A DNA stretch of 64,000 nucleotides from an uncultured Paracoccaceae bacterium. GTDB lineage: Bacteria; Pseudomonadota; Alphaproteobacteria; Rhodobacterales; Rhodobacteraceae. The stretch spans positions 41,249 to 105,248 of the forward strand of contig CANLSM010000012.1 in NCBI GenBank assembly GCA_947493745.1, written 5' to 3'. The position numbers and the translations under genes were made by a program. Below the pieces are notes generated by a model. It was not told the origin of the DNA and searched no databases. It worked only from the letters and a program-made list of their open reading frames with translations. Below, one piece after another: positions 43,641 to 52,500 of this stretch (the first letter of the stretch is position 1; every line of letters begins with the position of its first letter).

Positions 43641-44857
43641 TTGCGGATGATCAGCGCATCTCCACGCAGCTCTTGCAGATAGCCTTCGCCGAAGCTCGAC
43701 AGGCGCTGGACAAAGAGCCGTTCGCGCAGGTTCTCACGCTCCTCGGGGGAGGATTCGTCCGAGCGCGCGCAGAGCATCACCAGCGTCACTCCACGGCTGT
43801 CACGCTGAATGGCCTTCTCGCCGACATTGAGCGCGTTGATCGTCATCTTGATCTCATCGGGGATCGCATTGGCTGGCGTCGGCTGACTGCGCCCGCTGCT
43901 GATCCCGAACTCCTCCGCGCGGGCATCGAGATCGGTGCAGAATTCGGCCTCGTCGCGGATCGTGGCCAGTTGCGCTTCGGCCGCCTGATAGGCTTCCTCT
44001 GCCGCTGTGCTGGCGAGTGGGACAACCAACTGGCTGTAGACCAGCGTCAGCGTCTGGTTTTCGGTGTCGTCGCGGGGCACCTCACGGATGTCGAGCAGCT
44101 TTATCACCGTTACGCCCTGAGGGATCGTAATCGCGGCCGTCACCTCACCGGGAAGCAGGGCCAGAACCTGCCCCGCAACGGTCGGCGGCAGGTTCGAGGC
44201 CGGAAGCCAGTCCAACCGTCCGCCACGCCCGGCAGAGGCTGCGCGACTGTAGCGGCGCACTGCTGCGGTGAAGTTGCCGCCCCTGTTCAGGTCCCGTGAA
44301 AGCCGCTCGGCCAGCGCCAGCGTCTCCTCGGGTCCACGCTCGGCATTGGCAAGGGCCAGTTCCTGGATCAGGACCTCTTCGCGCACCGCCTTGGATGCGA
44401 AGTCGAGCGCCGCATCGAGATCCGACTCCGTCGGGCGGGCGCGGGCGCGGAACCGTGCCTGAACCACATCGCGCCAGGTGATGCCGGCCCGGATGAAATC
44501 CTTGAGCGTTGCAATCGCGATGCCACGCGCGGTCAGTGCGCCATTGACCTGATCAACGGTCAGCCCGCGGGAGGTGGCAAAGCCTGCATAGCCCTCGTCG
44601 ATGGTCTCCTCTGTCACCTCAATCCCGATCGCCTCGCCTGCCTGAAGGCGCAACCGGTCGTCTGTCAGCTGTTCGATGGCCAGTTCACGAAGATTGCCCG
44701 AGGTGCCAAAGGCGTTCAGCAGTCTGACACGCTGGTCGATCTCGTAATGGGTGATCACCTTCTCATTGACCACAAGTGCAGGCTCAAACGGGTTTTGAGC
44801 GACGGTCATTGAAGCAAAGCTCAAAAGACCTGCCATAAGAAATATCGCTGCTTTCAT
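43637..44857 (-). CDS. surA: SurA-type periplasmic chaperone/peptidyl-prolyl isomerase
   Basis: A 406-residue protein with a signal peptide (IFLMAGLLSFASMTVAQ) and a SurA_N domain (VVNEKVITHYEIDQRVRLL). A parvulin-type region is seen around 180-285 (AASAGRGGRLDWLPASNLPP). SurA escorts outer-membrane proteins, including LptD, across the periplasm. It lies 10 bases after lptD and overlaps pdxA. Only one recognisable isomerase domain is seen, which is common in alphaproteobacteria. Confidence 0.88.
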   Translation of the reverse strand: MKAAIFLMAGLLSFASMTVAQNPFEPALVVNEKVITHYEIDQRVRLLNAFGTSGNLRELAIEQLTDDRLRLQAGEAIGIEVTEETIDEGYAGFATSRGLTVDQVNGALTARGIAIATLKDFIRAGITWRDVVQARFRARARPTESDLDAALDFASKAVREEVLIQELALANAERGPEETLALAERLSRDLNRGGNFTAAVRRYSRAASAGRGGRLDWLPASNLPPTVAGQVLALLPGEVTAAITIPQGVTVIKLLDIREVPRDDTENQTLTLVYSQLVVPLASTAAEEAYQAAEAQLATIRDEAEFCTDLDARAEEFGISSGRSQPTPANAIPDEIKMTINALNVGEKAIQRDSRGVTLVMLCARSDESSPEERENLRERLFVQRLSSFGEGYLQELRGDALIIRK

Positions 44858-44867
44858 GTGCCTCTTG

Positions 44868-46997
44868 CTACCTCAGTCCGCGCATGCATCTGTCCGCAGG
44901 CCATCTGTCTCTTATGTTGCCACCAATGCCCGCAAGCCTGACATCCAGGCCGATATCCGTGGAGGGCGGCACATCGTCTGACGTTGTAAACCGGCGGGAC
45001 ACGGAAAGGTCAAGTCTGATACATTCATTGCCATAGCTCAACTGGCCTTCGGCAAAGATATTCTCGCCTTCGGACAGATCATACCGCCATTCCGCCCCCA
45101 GCCGCCAGTTGTCAGTGGCCTGATAGGTCGCCTCAAAGGCAAACTCGTTGGAGGCGGGAACGAAGCCCAGATCGGTGTTGCTGTTGTCCTCGGCCAGAAA
45201 AATCAGATCCGTGCCAAGGGTCAGGCGATCATAGGCGAGATCGACCGAAAGGTCCGAGCGCTTGAAATCAAGCTCGGTGTCGAAGAGGTGCCTGTTGACG
45301 ACACTGATGTTCCGCGTCTCGAAACTGATGGCCGCGACATAGTCGGAACTGCGCCCGGCAAGGCCGGTGCCGTCCGAGAACTGGGTGTTCTCCTCGGCTC
45401 TGAGCACCTGGCCAAGGGTGACGCCAAGGTTCCAGCCATCGGGGTCGAACCGTGTGTAGCTGATGCCGAGATTGGCGCGGAGCCCGGCCTCGTAGACATC
45501 CTGCCCGGGAAAACGGTTGAGCGAGAAAAGACTTGTCTCATCAAGCTCCGGCAGCAGGCTGTCCTCGTTGGGAATGTCCGTGTCTTCGGTATCGGACGTG
45601 TAAAGAACCTGCGCTATGGGCTCGATCACATGTGTGGCATTCTCGGTCTGCCGGGCCAGCGGGTAGCGCAGCTCGAACCCGGCGGTCGGTGTGAGGCGGC
45701 TGACGGCGTCCTCATCGAAGGCGGGGTCATTGCCGGTCTGGTAGATGTCGAGCGCGAGATCGGTGAAGGTCGCGACCTGAAGACCTGAGGCCAGCGTCCA
45801 GTCCCGTCGCCAGTCCACACCGGCGCCGAACCGCAGGACATTTCGTCCGTCTTCGCGCGCAAGGTTGAGCACGTTCCCTTCCAGTCCCAGACGACCGCCG
45901 AGGGGCGTGTCTTTCAGGATGCGGCGATAGGAAATCTCGGGCAGAACGAAGGGGATGAGCGTGTCATCCTCATCATCGCGCAGGGAATCGAAACCTGCAA
46001 AGCGCAGTTCGAACGCATCCTTCTGGCGATATCGGTCGATGATCGCGAAGCTCTGCAACCGGTCGGCCGTCGAATATCCGAACTGCCGCAAGAACGCATC
46101 ATCGCCTGCGACGTTGAGGCGGAACCGCCCCTCGAATTCCCGGGGAAGGGCGAAATTTCCGGTGGCGTCAATGTAGCTGCGTCCCGGCTCGCCGCCCAAC
46201 CCGTCATCGAAGGCGAAAGCGCCGTTGAGATCGATCCGTCCATTTGAGAACTGCTGGCGATACTCGGTCTCCAGAATAACGCCGCCCTTGCTGGTCAGAA
46301 ATGGTGTGAACGTGGCATCCGCATGATCGCCAATGACCAGATAGTAAGGGATCTTCGCACCATAGCCATAGATGTCGGAGTTCGACAGTTCCGGGACCAG
46401 CAGGCCGGATGCCCGCCCCTTGGACGGATCGGCAATGCGCAGGGAGGGCAGGTAGAAAACCGGCACGCCGATCACGTCGAGCCAGGCATCCTCGAAATAG
46501 ATCTGGCCTTCTTGCGTGTCCTGGATCACCCGCTCGGCGCGGATCTGCCAGATCGGTGTGGGGTTTTCCTCGCAGACATTGCAGGCCGAGCCGACGGTCT
46601 TGTAGAGCGTCGTGAACCGCCCCTCACCGGTGCGTTGCGCTTCGACCGCCGCAAGCTGGAACTGCTGGGCGACAAGTAGGCGCGCGCCCTGGATAAGACC
46701 TTCCTGCAAGTCTGCAGACAACTCTGCGAGATCAGCCAGAAAAACGGTGCCGTCCTCGGTCTCAAGCCGCAGTGGACCTGTTGCGCGCAGCCGCTCGGTT
46801 TGCGCGTTGTAGGTAATCTCGGCGGCGCTCAGGGTTGCCCCTTCGAAGTAGACCTCGACATTCCCGCGAGCGCGGACAAGCTGGGTCTGTCCCTCGTAAA
46901 TCACACTGTCCGCAAAAAGCGCGACGGGCGCATCCTGCGCCTGCGACATGGTGGAGGCCAGCAGAAAGGCCGACAGAAGACAGATCAGGCGAAACAC
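44868..46997 (-). CDS. lptD: LPS-assembly outer-membrane protein LptD
   Basis: A 709-residue protein with a signal peptide (LICLLSAFLLASTMSQAQ), an N-terminal OstA/jelly-roll domain (ALFADSVIYEGQTQLVRARG) and a C-terminal beta-barrel of repeating amphipathic strands. A CNVC pair near residue 138 and a late Cys in RCMRGL may form the disulfides needed for LptD maturation. It inserts LPS into the outer leaflet with LptE. Its gene follows lptF and lptG, which encode the inner-membrane half of the same bridge. Confidence 0.93.
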   Translation of the reverse strand: MFRLICLLSAFLLASTMSQAQDAPVALFADSVIYEGQTQLVRARGNVEVYFEGATLSAAEITYNAQTERLRATGPLRLETEDGTVFLADLAELSADLQEGLIQGARLLVAQQFQLAAVEAQRTGEGRFTTLYKTVGSACNVCEENPTPIWQIRAERVIQDTQEGQIYFEDAWLDVIGVPVFYLPSLRIADPSKGRASGLLVPELSNSDIYGYGAKIPYYLVIGDHADATFTPFLTSKGGVILETEYRQQFSNGRIDLNGAFAFDDGLGGEPGRSYIDATGNFALPREFEGRFRLNVAGDDAFLRQFGYSTADRLQSFAIIDRYRQKDAFELRFAGFDSLRDDEDDTLIPFVLPEISYRRILKDTPLGGRLGLEGNVLNLAREDGRNVLRFGAGVDWRRDWTLASGLQVATFTDLALDIYQTGNDPAFDEDAVSRLTPTAGFELRYPLARQTENATHVIEPIAQVLYTSDTEDTDIPNEDSLLPELDETSLFSLNRFPGQDVYEAGLRANLGISYTRFDPDGWNLGVTLGQVLRAEENTQFSDGTGLAGRSSDYVAAISFETRNISVVNRHLFDTELDFKRSDLSVDLAYDRLTLGTDLIFLAEDNSNTDLGFVPASNEFAFEATYQATDNWRLGAEWRYDLSEGENIFAEGQLSYGNECIRLDLSVSRRFTTSDDVPPSTDIGLDVRLAGIGGNIRDRWPADRCMRGLR

Positions 46998-47017
46998 TTA
47001 GGCCAGCTCCCCGGTCA

Positions 47018-48118
47018 TCATCCGTCTTCCAGGTGCAACAGCAGCGCCGTGGCCAGCATGATCGCGGCGGCCGGGGGTGACCAGGCGGCCAGTGTGATCG
47101 GGATCGCGCCGCTGGCACCAAGCGATTCCGCCACATCCTTGAAAAAGTAAAGCGCGAATCCCGCCAGCACTGCCATCAGGATCATCACCCCGGTCTGGCC
47201 AAAGCGCACATGGCGCATCGAGAACCCGGCGCCGATCAGCACCATGGCGGCAAAAAGCGCCGGGCGTGCGAACTCGACCTGCAGGTAGAGCCGGTGGCGA
47301 ATGGCAGAGAAACCGGCGGCTTCAAGTTGGCGGATGAACTCCGGCAGTTCCCAGACCGACACGCGATCGGGTGGCGCAAAGCTGTCGAGGATCTTGTCGG
47401 GGGTCAGGTCGGTCGGAATGCGGTATTCGCGCGACAATTGCGGCGGCTCCAGCGCCTGTGTGCTGAGCGTGTCGAGAGGCCAGCGCTTGACGTCGCGCAG
47501 CGCCCATTCCTGATTGAGCAGGCTTGCGGAAGCCGCATTGATGCGCGCGACAAGCTGCCCGTCAGGGTCATAGTCGTGCAGCCGCACGCCATAGAGAACA
47601 ACGCCGTTTGCGCTGACCCGGTCGGCCTGGATCACTGTCTGGCCGCCCTCCGAGCCCTGCCGGAGCCAGATCTCGTTGTTGGAGAAGCTCAGCACGCTGC
47701 GCCCGCCAAGCCGGAAGTCATCCTCCATGACATCCGCCCGCTCGCTGGTGGTGGACACGATGGGATTGAACACGAAGATCCCGAAAAAACCCAGACCGAT
47801 CGACACCAGCACCGGCAGGTGCAGAACCCGGATGGCAGAGACGCTAGAGGCGCGGATGACCACCAGTTCGGATGACCGTGAGAGCCCCAGAAAAGCGCTG
47901 AGTGCGCCCAGCATCAGCACCAGCGGAAAGGCCTGCGCCACGATGGCCGGGCTTTGCAGCAGGGTCAGTTGGGCGATGTCCGCTCCGCTTGCATCATAGC
48001 GGCTGAGGGACCTGATGTTCTCCACCCCTGTGAAGAGCAGCACGAGAAAGAGCACCACCAGTTGCACCTGCAGAACCGCGACGACAAAGCGCCTCAGGAC
48101 ATAGAGCCAGAGCGTCAT
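47018..48118 (-). CDS. lptG: LPS export ABC permease LptG
   Basis: A 366-residue YjgP/YjgQ permease with transmembrane helices at the N-terminus (VAVLQVQLVVLFLVLLFTGV), near residues 55-80 and 100-120, and three near the C-terminus, around a periplasmic beta-jellyroll (about 140-260). With LptF and the ATPase LptB it extracts LPS from the inner membrane. The lptG call, rather than lptF, follows the usual order and the start overlapping lptF by 4 bases. Confidence 0.93.
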   Translation of the reverse strand: MTLWLYVLRRFVVAVLQVQLVVLFLVLLFTGVENIRSLSRYDASGADIAQLTLLQSPAIVAQAFPLVLMLGALSAFLGLSRSSELVVIRASSVSAIRVLHLPVLVSIGLGFFGIFVFNPIVSTTSERADVMEDDFRLGGRSVLSFSNNEIWLRQGSEGGQTVIQADRVSANGVVLYGVRLHDYDPDGQLVARINAASASLLNQEWALRDVKRWPLDTLSTQALEPPQLSREYRIPTDLTPDKILDSFAPPDRVSVWELPEFIRQLEAAGFSAIRHRLYLQVEFARPALFAAMVLIGAGFSMRHVRFGQTGVMILMAVLAGFALYFFKDVAESLGASGAIPITLAAWSPPAAAIMLATALLLHLEDG

Positions 48119-49233
48119 GCAGGAACCCCCGCGCGTCGGCGGCGACCACCGCTGGCCCGGCCAAGCATCAGCAGGACAAGCGCAACCGCCAGCCCGCCTG
48201 GGAGATAGGCAACCGGCCAGATTGCCGGCTGCGAGGAAACCGCCGAGCCTGCCGCGATCCCCAGCACCACCAGCATCACGCCGACGCCGATGGCGGCGAC
48301 AATGCGTTTGGTGAAGCCGCGCCGCTGATAGCCACCGGTCATGATCACGGCAAGTGCGATGAGCGGCAACAGCAAAGAGGTCAGCCCGTTGGTGATCTTC
48401 TCGTGCCCCTCGGCGACGAAATCGCCCAGCGAATAGCGGCCCGCATCGAGCATCTCCTGATCGGGCGAGAGCAGGCGCAAAAGCGGATACTCCGCAGGCT
48501 TTCTGATCCGCACCGCATCGGATTTGATGAATTCACGCAGATCATATGTGAACTCGTCGAAGCGAACCTGGCTGAGCGTGCCGTCTTCCAGATTTTCCGT
48601 AAGGGCAATCCCGCGCGACATCACCAGTCGCGCCTCGTCCTCCTTGCGCAGGAGAAGCGCACGTTCGGCAGAATAGGTGACGGGCTGATCGGAACTGCGC
48701 TCATCATGCAGAAAGATGCCGGCCATTTCACCGGCATTCGATGTGTCGCGGATATAGAGCGTCACGCCGCGCGCGGGGTGCAAAAATACGCCCTCGCGGA
48801 TGAAGGCATTGGCAAGCTCGGTGCGAATGTCGAGCCTGCGGTCCTCCAGTCTTCCGGTCCCGAACGGCACCAGCACAATATGTGTCACAAGCGTCAGCGC
48901 AAAAATCAGCAGGCCGAACATCAGAACCGGGCGGGCGAGCGAGAACGGACTTTGTCCCGAGGTCATCATCACCACCAGCTCTGCCTCGGAGTAGAGTTTG
49001 TTGAGCGTATAGATCGCTGCCGCGAAAGCCGAAAGCGGGAACACCATCGACAGGACCCGCGGCAACAGCAGGACCGAGAATTCCAGAAACACGGCGGCCG
49101 ACTGGCCCGAACTGATCACGGTATCAATCAGCCGGATTGACTGGGTCAGCCAGATCACACCGGTGAAAATCAGCGTGAAGAAGCTGAAGGCCCCGATCAT
49201 CTGGGTGAGGATATAGCTGTCCAGACGCCGCAT
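48115..49233 (-). CDS. lptF: LPS export ABC permease LptF
   Basis: A 372-residue YjgP/YjgQ permease beginning MRRLDSYILTQMIGAFSFF, with six predicted membrane helices and a periplasmic domain in the middle (YIRDTSNAGEMAGIFLHDER). The C-terminal extension is Arg-rich (GRASGGRRRRAG). It forms the LptB2FG transporter with LptG and is the first gene of the LPS-assembly operon, divergent from pepA. Confidence 0.93.
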   Translation of the reverse strand: MRRLDSYILTQMIGAFSFFTLIFTGVIWLTQSIRLIDTVISSGQSAAVFLEFSVLLLPRVLSMVFPLSAFAAAIYTLNKLYSEAELVVMMTSGQSPFSLARPVLMFGLLIFALTLVTHIVLVPFGTGRLEDRRLDIRTELANAFIREGVFLHPARGVTLYIRDTSNAGEMAGIFLHDERSSDQPVTYSAERALLLRKEDEARLVMSRGIALTENLEDGTLSQVRFDEFTYDLREFIKSDAVRIRKPAEYPLLRLLSPDQEMLDAGRYSLGDFVAEGHEKITNGLTSLLLPLIALAVIMTGGYQRRGFTKRIVAAIGVGVMLVVLGIAAGSAVSSQPAIWPVAYLPGGLAVALVLLMLGRASGGRRRRAGVPA

Positions 49234-49358
49234 TCTCTCCGCTCGTGTTCCTCTCCGCTTATGACAAACGGCCTAAGCCGTCACCGGGAACTGGTCAAGC
49301 GATGAGAAAGCGCATAACTCTGTCACCTGTACCAAACCGCATTGATGGAGCGCTGCCT

Positions 49359-50831
49359 ATGACATCCCCTCTGGAAATCAGATTTCAGTCCGTCGAACTT
49401 GACGATATTGCCTTGCTGGAGGGGCGGGTGACGATTCTTGCAACACCAGAGGGATCGCTCGACACGCTGGCCCGCCGGGTCAACCGATTGACCAAGGGTG
49501 CTGTGAAACGGCTGGTGGAAAGCGATGCCTGGGAGGGGATGAAGGACGGCTCGGGGCATGTGCTTTCGATGCCGGTGGGCATGGCTGCCGATGCGCTTCA
49601 GGTGATCCGGCTGCCCAAGCGCGCTGACATCAAGCTTGCCCGCAAGGCGGGGGCCGCGATTGCCAAGTTCAAGGGACATGATGCGCTCACGCTTCTGGCC
49701 GCCGGTCACGGGCGGGCGGCCGAGATATCCTATGGTCTGGCGCTTCGTGCCTATAGCTTCTCGGTGCACAAGACGGATGAGGACTCGCAGAAAGTGATGA
49801 AACCCGCGGTCATTGCCGTCAATGATCCCGAGGCCATCGCGGCGCAGGCAGCCCCGCTGGCGGCCATAACCGAGGGCGTCTTCTTCACCCGCGACCTGAC
49901 CAACGAACCGGCCAATGTTCTGACGACGGAGGACTTCGCCGCCCGTCTGGCCGCGATGCAGGATCTGGGCCTCGACGTGACGATCCTCGACGAGCCTGAA
50001 CTGGAAAAACTCGGCATGCGCACATTGCTGGGTGTGGGGCAGGGTTCACGCTCGCCCACCAAGGTGGTTGTCATGAAATGGAATGGCGGCGGCAAGGAAG
50101 CGCCCTTCGCGCTGGTCGGAAAGGGTGTGGTCTTTGATACCGGCGGGATTTCGCTCAAACCCGCTGGCGGCATGGAGGACATGACCATGGACATGGGCGG
50201 CGCGGGCGTCGTCTCGGGTGTCATGCGGGCGCTGGCACTGCGCAAGGCCAAGGCCAATGTCGTGGGTCTGGTCGGCCTGGTCGAGAACATGCCCGACGGC
50301 AACGCGCAGCGTCCCGGCGACGTGGTGGTCTCGATGAAGGGCGACACGGTCGAGGTGATCAATACCGACGCCGAAGGCCGCCTCGTGCTGGCCGATGTGA
50401 TGTGGTATGCGCAGGAAGAGTTCAAGCCTACTGGCATGATCAACCTCGCGACCCTTACGGGGGCCATCATCATCGGGCTGGGGCATCACAATGCCGGTGT
50501 CTTCTCCAACAATGACGATCTGTGTGACGCTTTCCTCAAGGCAGCCGATGCCGAGGATGAGGGCGCGTGGCGCATGCCGATGGGCCCCAAATATGACAAG
50601 CAACTGGAAAGCCGGGTGGCCGATATGGCCAATGTCGGCGGTCGGGCGGCCGGGTCGATCACGGCAGCGCAGTTCCTGCAACGCTTCGTGAAGGAAGAGA
50701 CGCCCTGGATCCATCTCGACATCGCCGGTGTCGCTTCCGTCAAATCCGAGACCGACTTCGCGCCGAAAGGCGCAACCGGCTGGGGTGTACGGGCGCTGGA
50801 TCGGCTGATCCGGGACAAATACGAGGGGTGA
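49359..50831 (+). CDS. pepA: Leucyl aminopeptidase
   Basis: A 490-residue M17 zinc/manganese aminopeptidase. The N-terminal macro-like domain is followed by the catalytic domain with GKGVVFDTGGISLKP (catalytic Lys and metal Asp) and the family signature NTDAEGRLVLADV. It removes N-terminal residues, especially Leu, in a hexamer. The ATG at 49359 has GGAG 9 bases before it; two in-frame upstream starts give an extension that looks non-coding. pepA-holC is a widespread pair. Confidence 0.95.
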   Translation: MTSPLEIRFQSVELDDIALLEGRVTILATPEGSLDTLARRVNRLTKGAVKRLVESDAWEGMKDGSGHVLSMPVGMAADALQVIRLPKRADIKLARKAGAAIAKFKGHDALTLLAAGHGRAAEISYGLALRAYSFSVHKTDEDSQKVMKPAVIAVNDPEAIAAQAAPLAAITEGVFFTRDLTNEPANVLTTEDFAARLAAMQDLGLDVTILDEPELEKLGMRTLLGVGQGSRSPTKVVVMKWNGGGKEAPFALVGKGVVFDTGGISLKPAGGMEDMTMDMGGAGVVSGVMRALALRKAKANVVGLVGLVENMPDGNAQRPGDVVVSMKGDTVEVINTDAEGRLVLADVMWYAQEEFKPTGMINLATLTGAIIIGLGHHNAGVFSNNDDLCDAFLKAADAEDEGAWRMPMGPKYDKQLESRVADMANVGGRAAGSITAAQFLQRFVKEETPWIHLDIAGVASVKSETDFAPKGATGWGVRALDRLIRDKYEG

Positions 50832-50835
50832 GCCC

Positions 50836-51294
50836 TTGGGCGAAGTTCTCTTCTACCACCTGACCGACACACCTCTGGAACGTAGCCTGCCGCAGATGCT
50901 TGAGATGTCGCTCAAGCGCGGCTGGCGTGTTCTGGTGCGCAGCGGCAGTCTGGCAGCCGTTGGTGCAATGGACGATCACCTTTGGCGCTATAGCGATGAC
51001 GGCTTTCTTCCGCACGGCGCTGCGGGCGGTAATCATGACGCCGCCCAGCCGATCCTGCTGACCACCCAGACCGGCAACCCCAATCAGGCGCAGGTCCTGA
51101 TGCTGATTGATGGCGCGAGGGTCGATCCGGGCGAGGCTAAGGGTTTCGACCGCCTCTGCCTGATCTTCAATGGCCACGAACCGGATGCGGTGGAGGCCGC
51201 GCGGGCTGACTGGCTGGCGGTGAAAGAGGCGGGGTTGAGTGGCAAATACTGGGCTCAGCAGGGCGGAAAATGGGTGGAGAAGGCGAGCACCTAA
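50836..51294 (+). CDS. holC: DNA polymerase III chi subunit
   Basis: A 152-residue HolC protein: VLFYHLTDTPLERSLPQML, KRGWRVLVRSG, DDHLWRYSDDGFLPHG and VLMLIDGARVDPGEAKGFDR. It links the clamp loader to SSB during replication. It starts with TTG 4 bases after the pepA stop, with GAGGGG as ribosome site; no ATG fits the family start. The C-terminal region GKYWAQQGGKWVEKA matches the family. Confidence 0.94.
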   Translation: MGEVLFYHLTDTPLERSLPQMLEMSLKRGWRVLVRSGSLAAVGAMDDHLWRYSDDGFLPHGAAGGNHDAAQPILLTTQTGNPNQAQVLMLIDGARVDPGEAKGFDRLCLIFNGHEPDAVEAARADWLAVKEAGLSGKYWAQQGGKWVEKAST

Positions 51295-51878
51295 CGGCTT
51301 AACCGCATCTCGTTGCCGTCAATCTCGATCCTGAACCGGCGCAGATAGTCCATCCCCAGAAGCGGCTCGAAAAGCTCGCCGTCATTCACCGACGCCTCGA
51401 TATCGTAGTCGATGAAATCGCCAAACCGAACCTCGCGCAGATCGATCTGCGCAATGCGCACCTGTCCATTGGCCGTGTTTGCGCGGCCCAGATAGCTGAG
51501 CCCGTCGGGGTCGATCCCGAGCGCCTGCGCATCCTCGCGACGCAGCACGACCGAGGTCGCCCCGGTATCCACGACAAAGTCCATATCGACCCCTTCGACC
51601 TGCAGCGTGGCGTAGAAATGACCATCGCGTGCGCGTCGAAGCACGATTTCACCGCTTTCGGTGATCACAGCCCTGCCCGGAAAAAGCTGGGCACTGAGAA
51701 CGTCCTTGAAGCCGTATCCGATGATGAGCGTCATGAAGATAACGCCCCAGATCGCCGCCTGTTGCAGGGTGTGGCCCATCCGGTGGCGGTTGTCGTAGAG
51801 AAGATATCCGCCGATCACGACGAGAAAGATCGCCAGATAGAAGAACCGGGCCTGTTCGTCAGGGGACAGCGAGGACAT
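51291..51878 (-). CDS. Membrane-anchored retropepsin-like aspartic protease
   Basis: A 195-residue protein of the clan AA single-domain type (TIGR02281). Two hydrophobic helices lie at residues of about 10-27 (FFYLAIFLVVIGGYLLY) and 35-55. The protease motif is FVVDTGATSVVLRREDA, with the DTGA catalytic Asp, and a late LLGMDYLRRF completes the fold as in retropepsins. The dimer would act in the periplasm. Its substrate is unknown. It is convergent with holC, overlapping by 4 bases, and lies 1 base after marC. Confidence 0.87.
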   Translation of the reverse strand: MSSLSPDEQARFFYLAIFLVVIGGYLLYDNRHRMGHTLQQAAIWGVIFMTLIIGYGFKDVLSAQLFPGRAVITESGEIVLRRARDGHFYATLQVEGVDMDFVVDTGATSVVLRREDAQALGIDPDGLSYLGRANTANGQVRIAQIDLREVRFGDFIDYDIEASVNDGELFEPLLGMDYLRRFRIEIDGNEMRLSR

Positions 51879-51879
51879 C

Positions 51880-52500
51880 TCAGCTTCCTACCATGCCGAA
51901 ATCGCGCAGGCCATCGAGAACGAATTGAACCGAGAGCGCCGCCAGCAGCATGCCGAGTAGCCGCGTGATCACGTTGATGCCCGTCTGGCCCAGCAGGCGC
52001 TCAAGCGGCGAGGCAAGCAGGAACAGCAGAAAGGCCGAAACGATGACCGCCGCCATGACCGCGAAGATCACCAGTTGCGAGGCGGTATCGCCGGGGTTCT
52101 GTCCGATCAGAAGGATCATGGTGGTCATGGCGCCGGGACCTGCAATCAGCGGTACGGCGAGCGGGAAGACGGACGGATCGTTGGGGTGCTCGCCCTCTGC
52201 GGTCTTCTCGCGCCGTTCGGTGCGTTTCTCGAAGAGCATCTCGACGGCTGTGAGAAACAGAAGCAATCCGCCCGAGATACGGAAGGCGGGCATCGAAATG
52301 CCGACAAGCTCCAGAATGATCTCGCCCGCCAGACCGAAGATCACCAGAAGAGCGAAGCCGATCAGGCATGCGCGTGCCGCAATGGCCCGGCGCTGCGCGG
52401 CGCTCATGCCTTGCGTCAGCGCCACGAAAAGCGGGGCCAGCCCGATCGGGTCGATGATCACGAAAAGCGTGACGAAGGCTGCGACCGAAAGCTCCAGCAT
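51880..52500 (-). CDS. MarC-family integral membrane protein
   Basis: A 206-residue protein with six predicted transmembrane helices. Characteristic segments are FVIIDPIGLAPLFVALTQGM, ISGGLLLFLTAVEMLF and FPLAVPLIAGPGAMTTMILL. Despite the MarC name the family's role in drug resistance was not confirmed and its function is unknown. Its start codon shares one base with the stop of the upstream ABC-F gene. Confidence 0.92.
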   Translation of the reverse strand: MLELSVAAFVTLFVIIDPIGLAPLFVALTQGMSAAQRRAIAARACLIGFALLVIFGLAGEIILELVGISMPAFRISGGLLLFLTAVEMLFEKRTERREKTAEGEHPNDPSVFPLAVPLIAGPGAMTTMILLIGQNPGDTASQLVIFAVMAAVIVSAFLLFLLASPLERLLGQTGINVITRLLGMLLAALSVQFVLDGLRDFGMVGS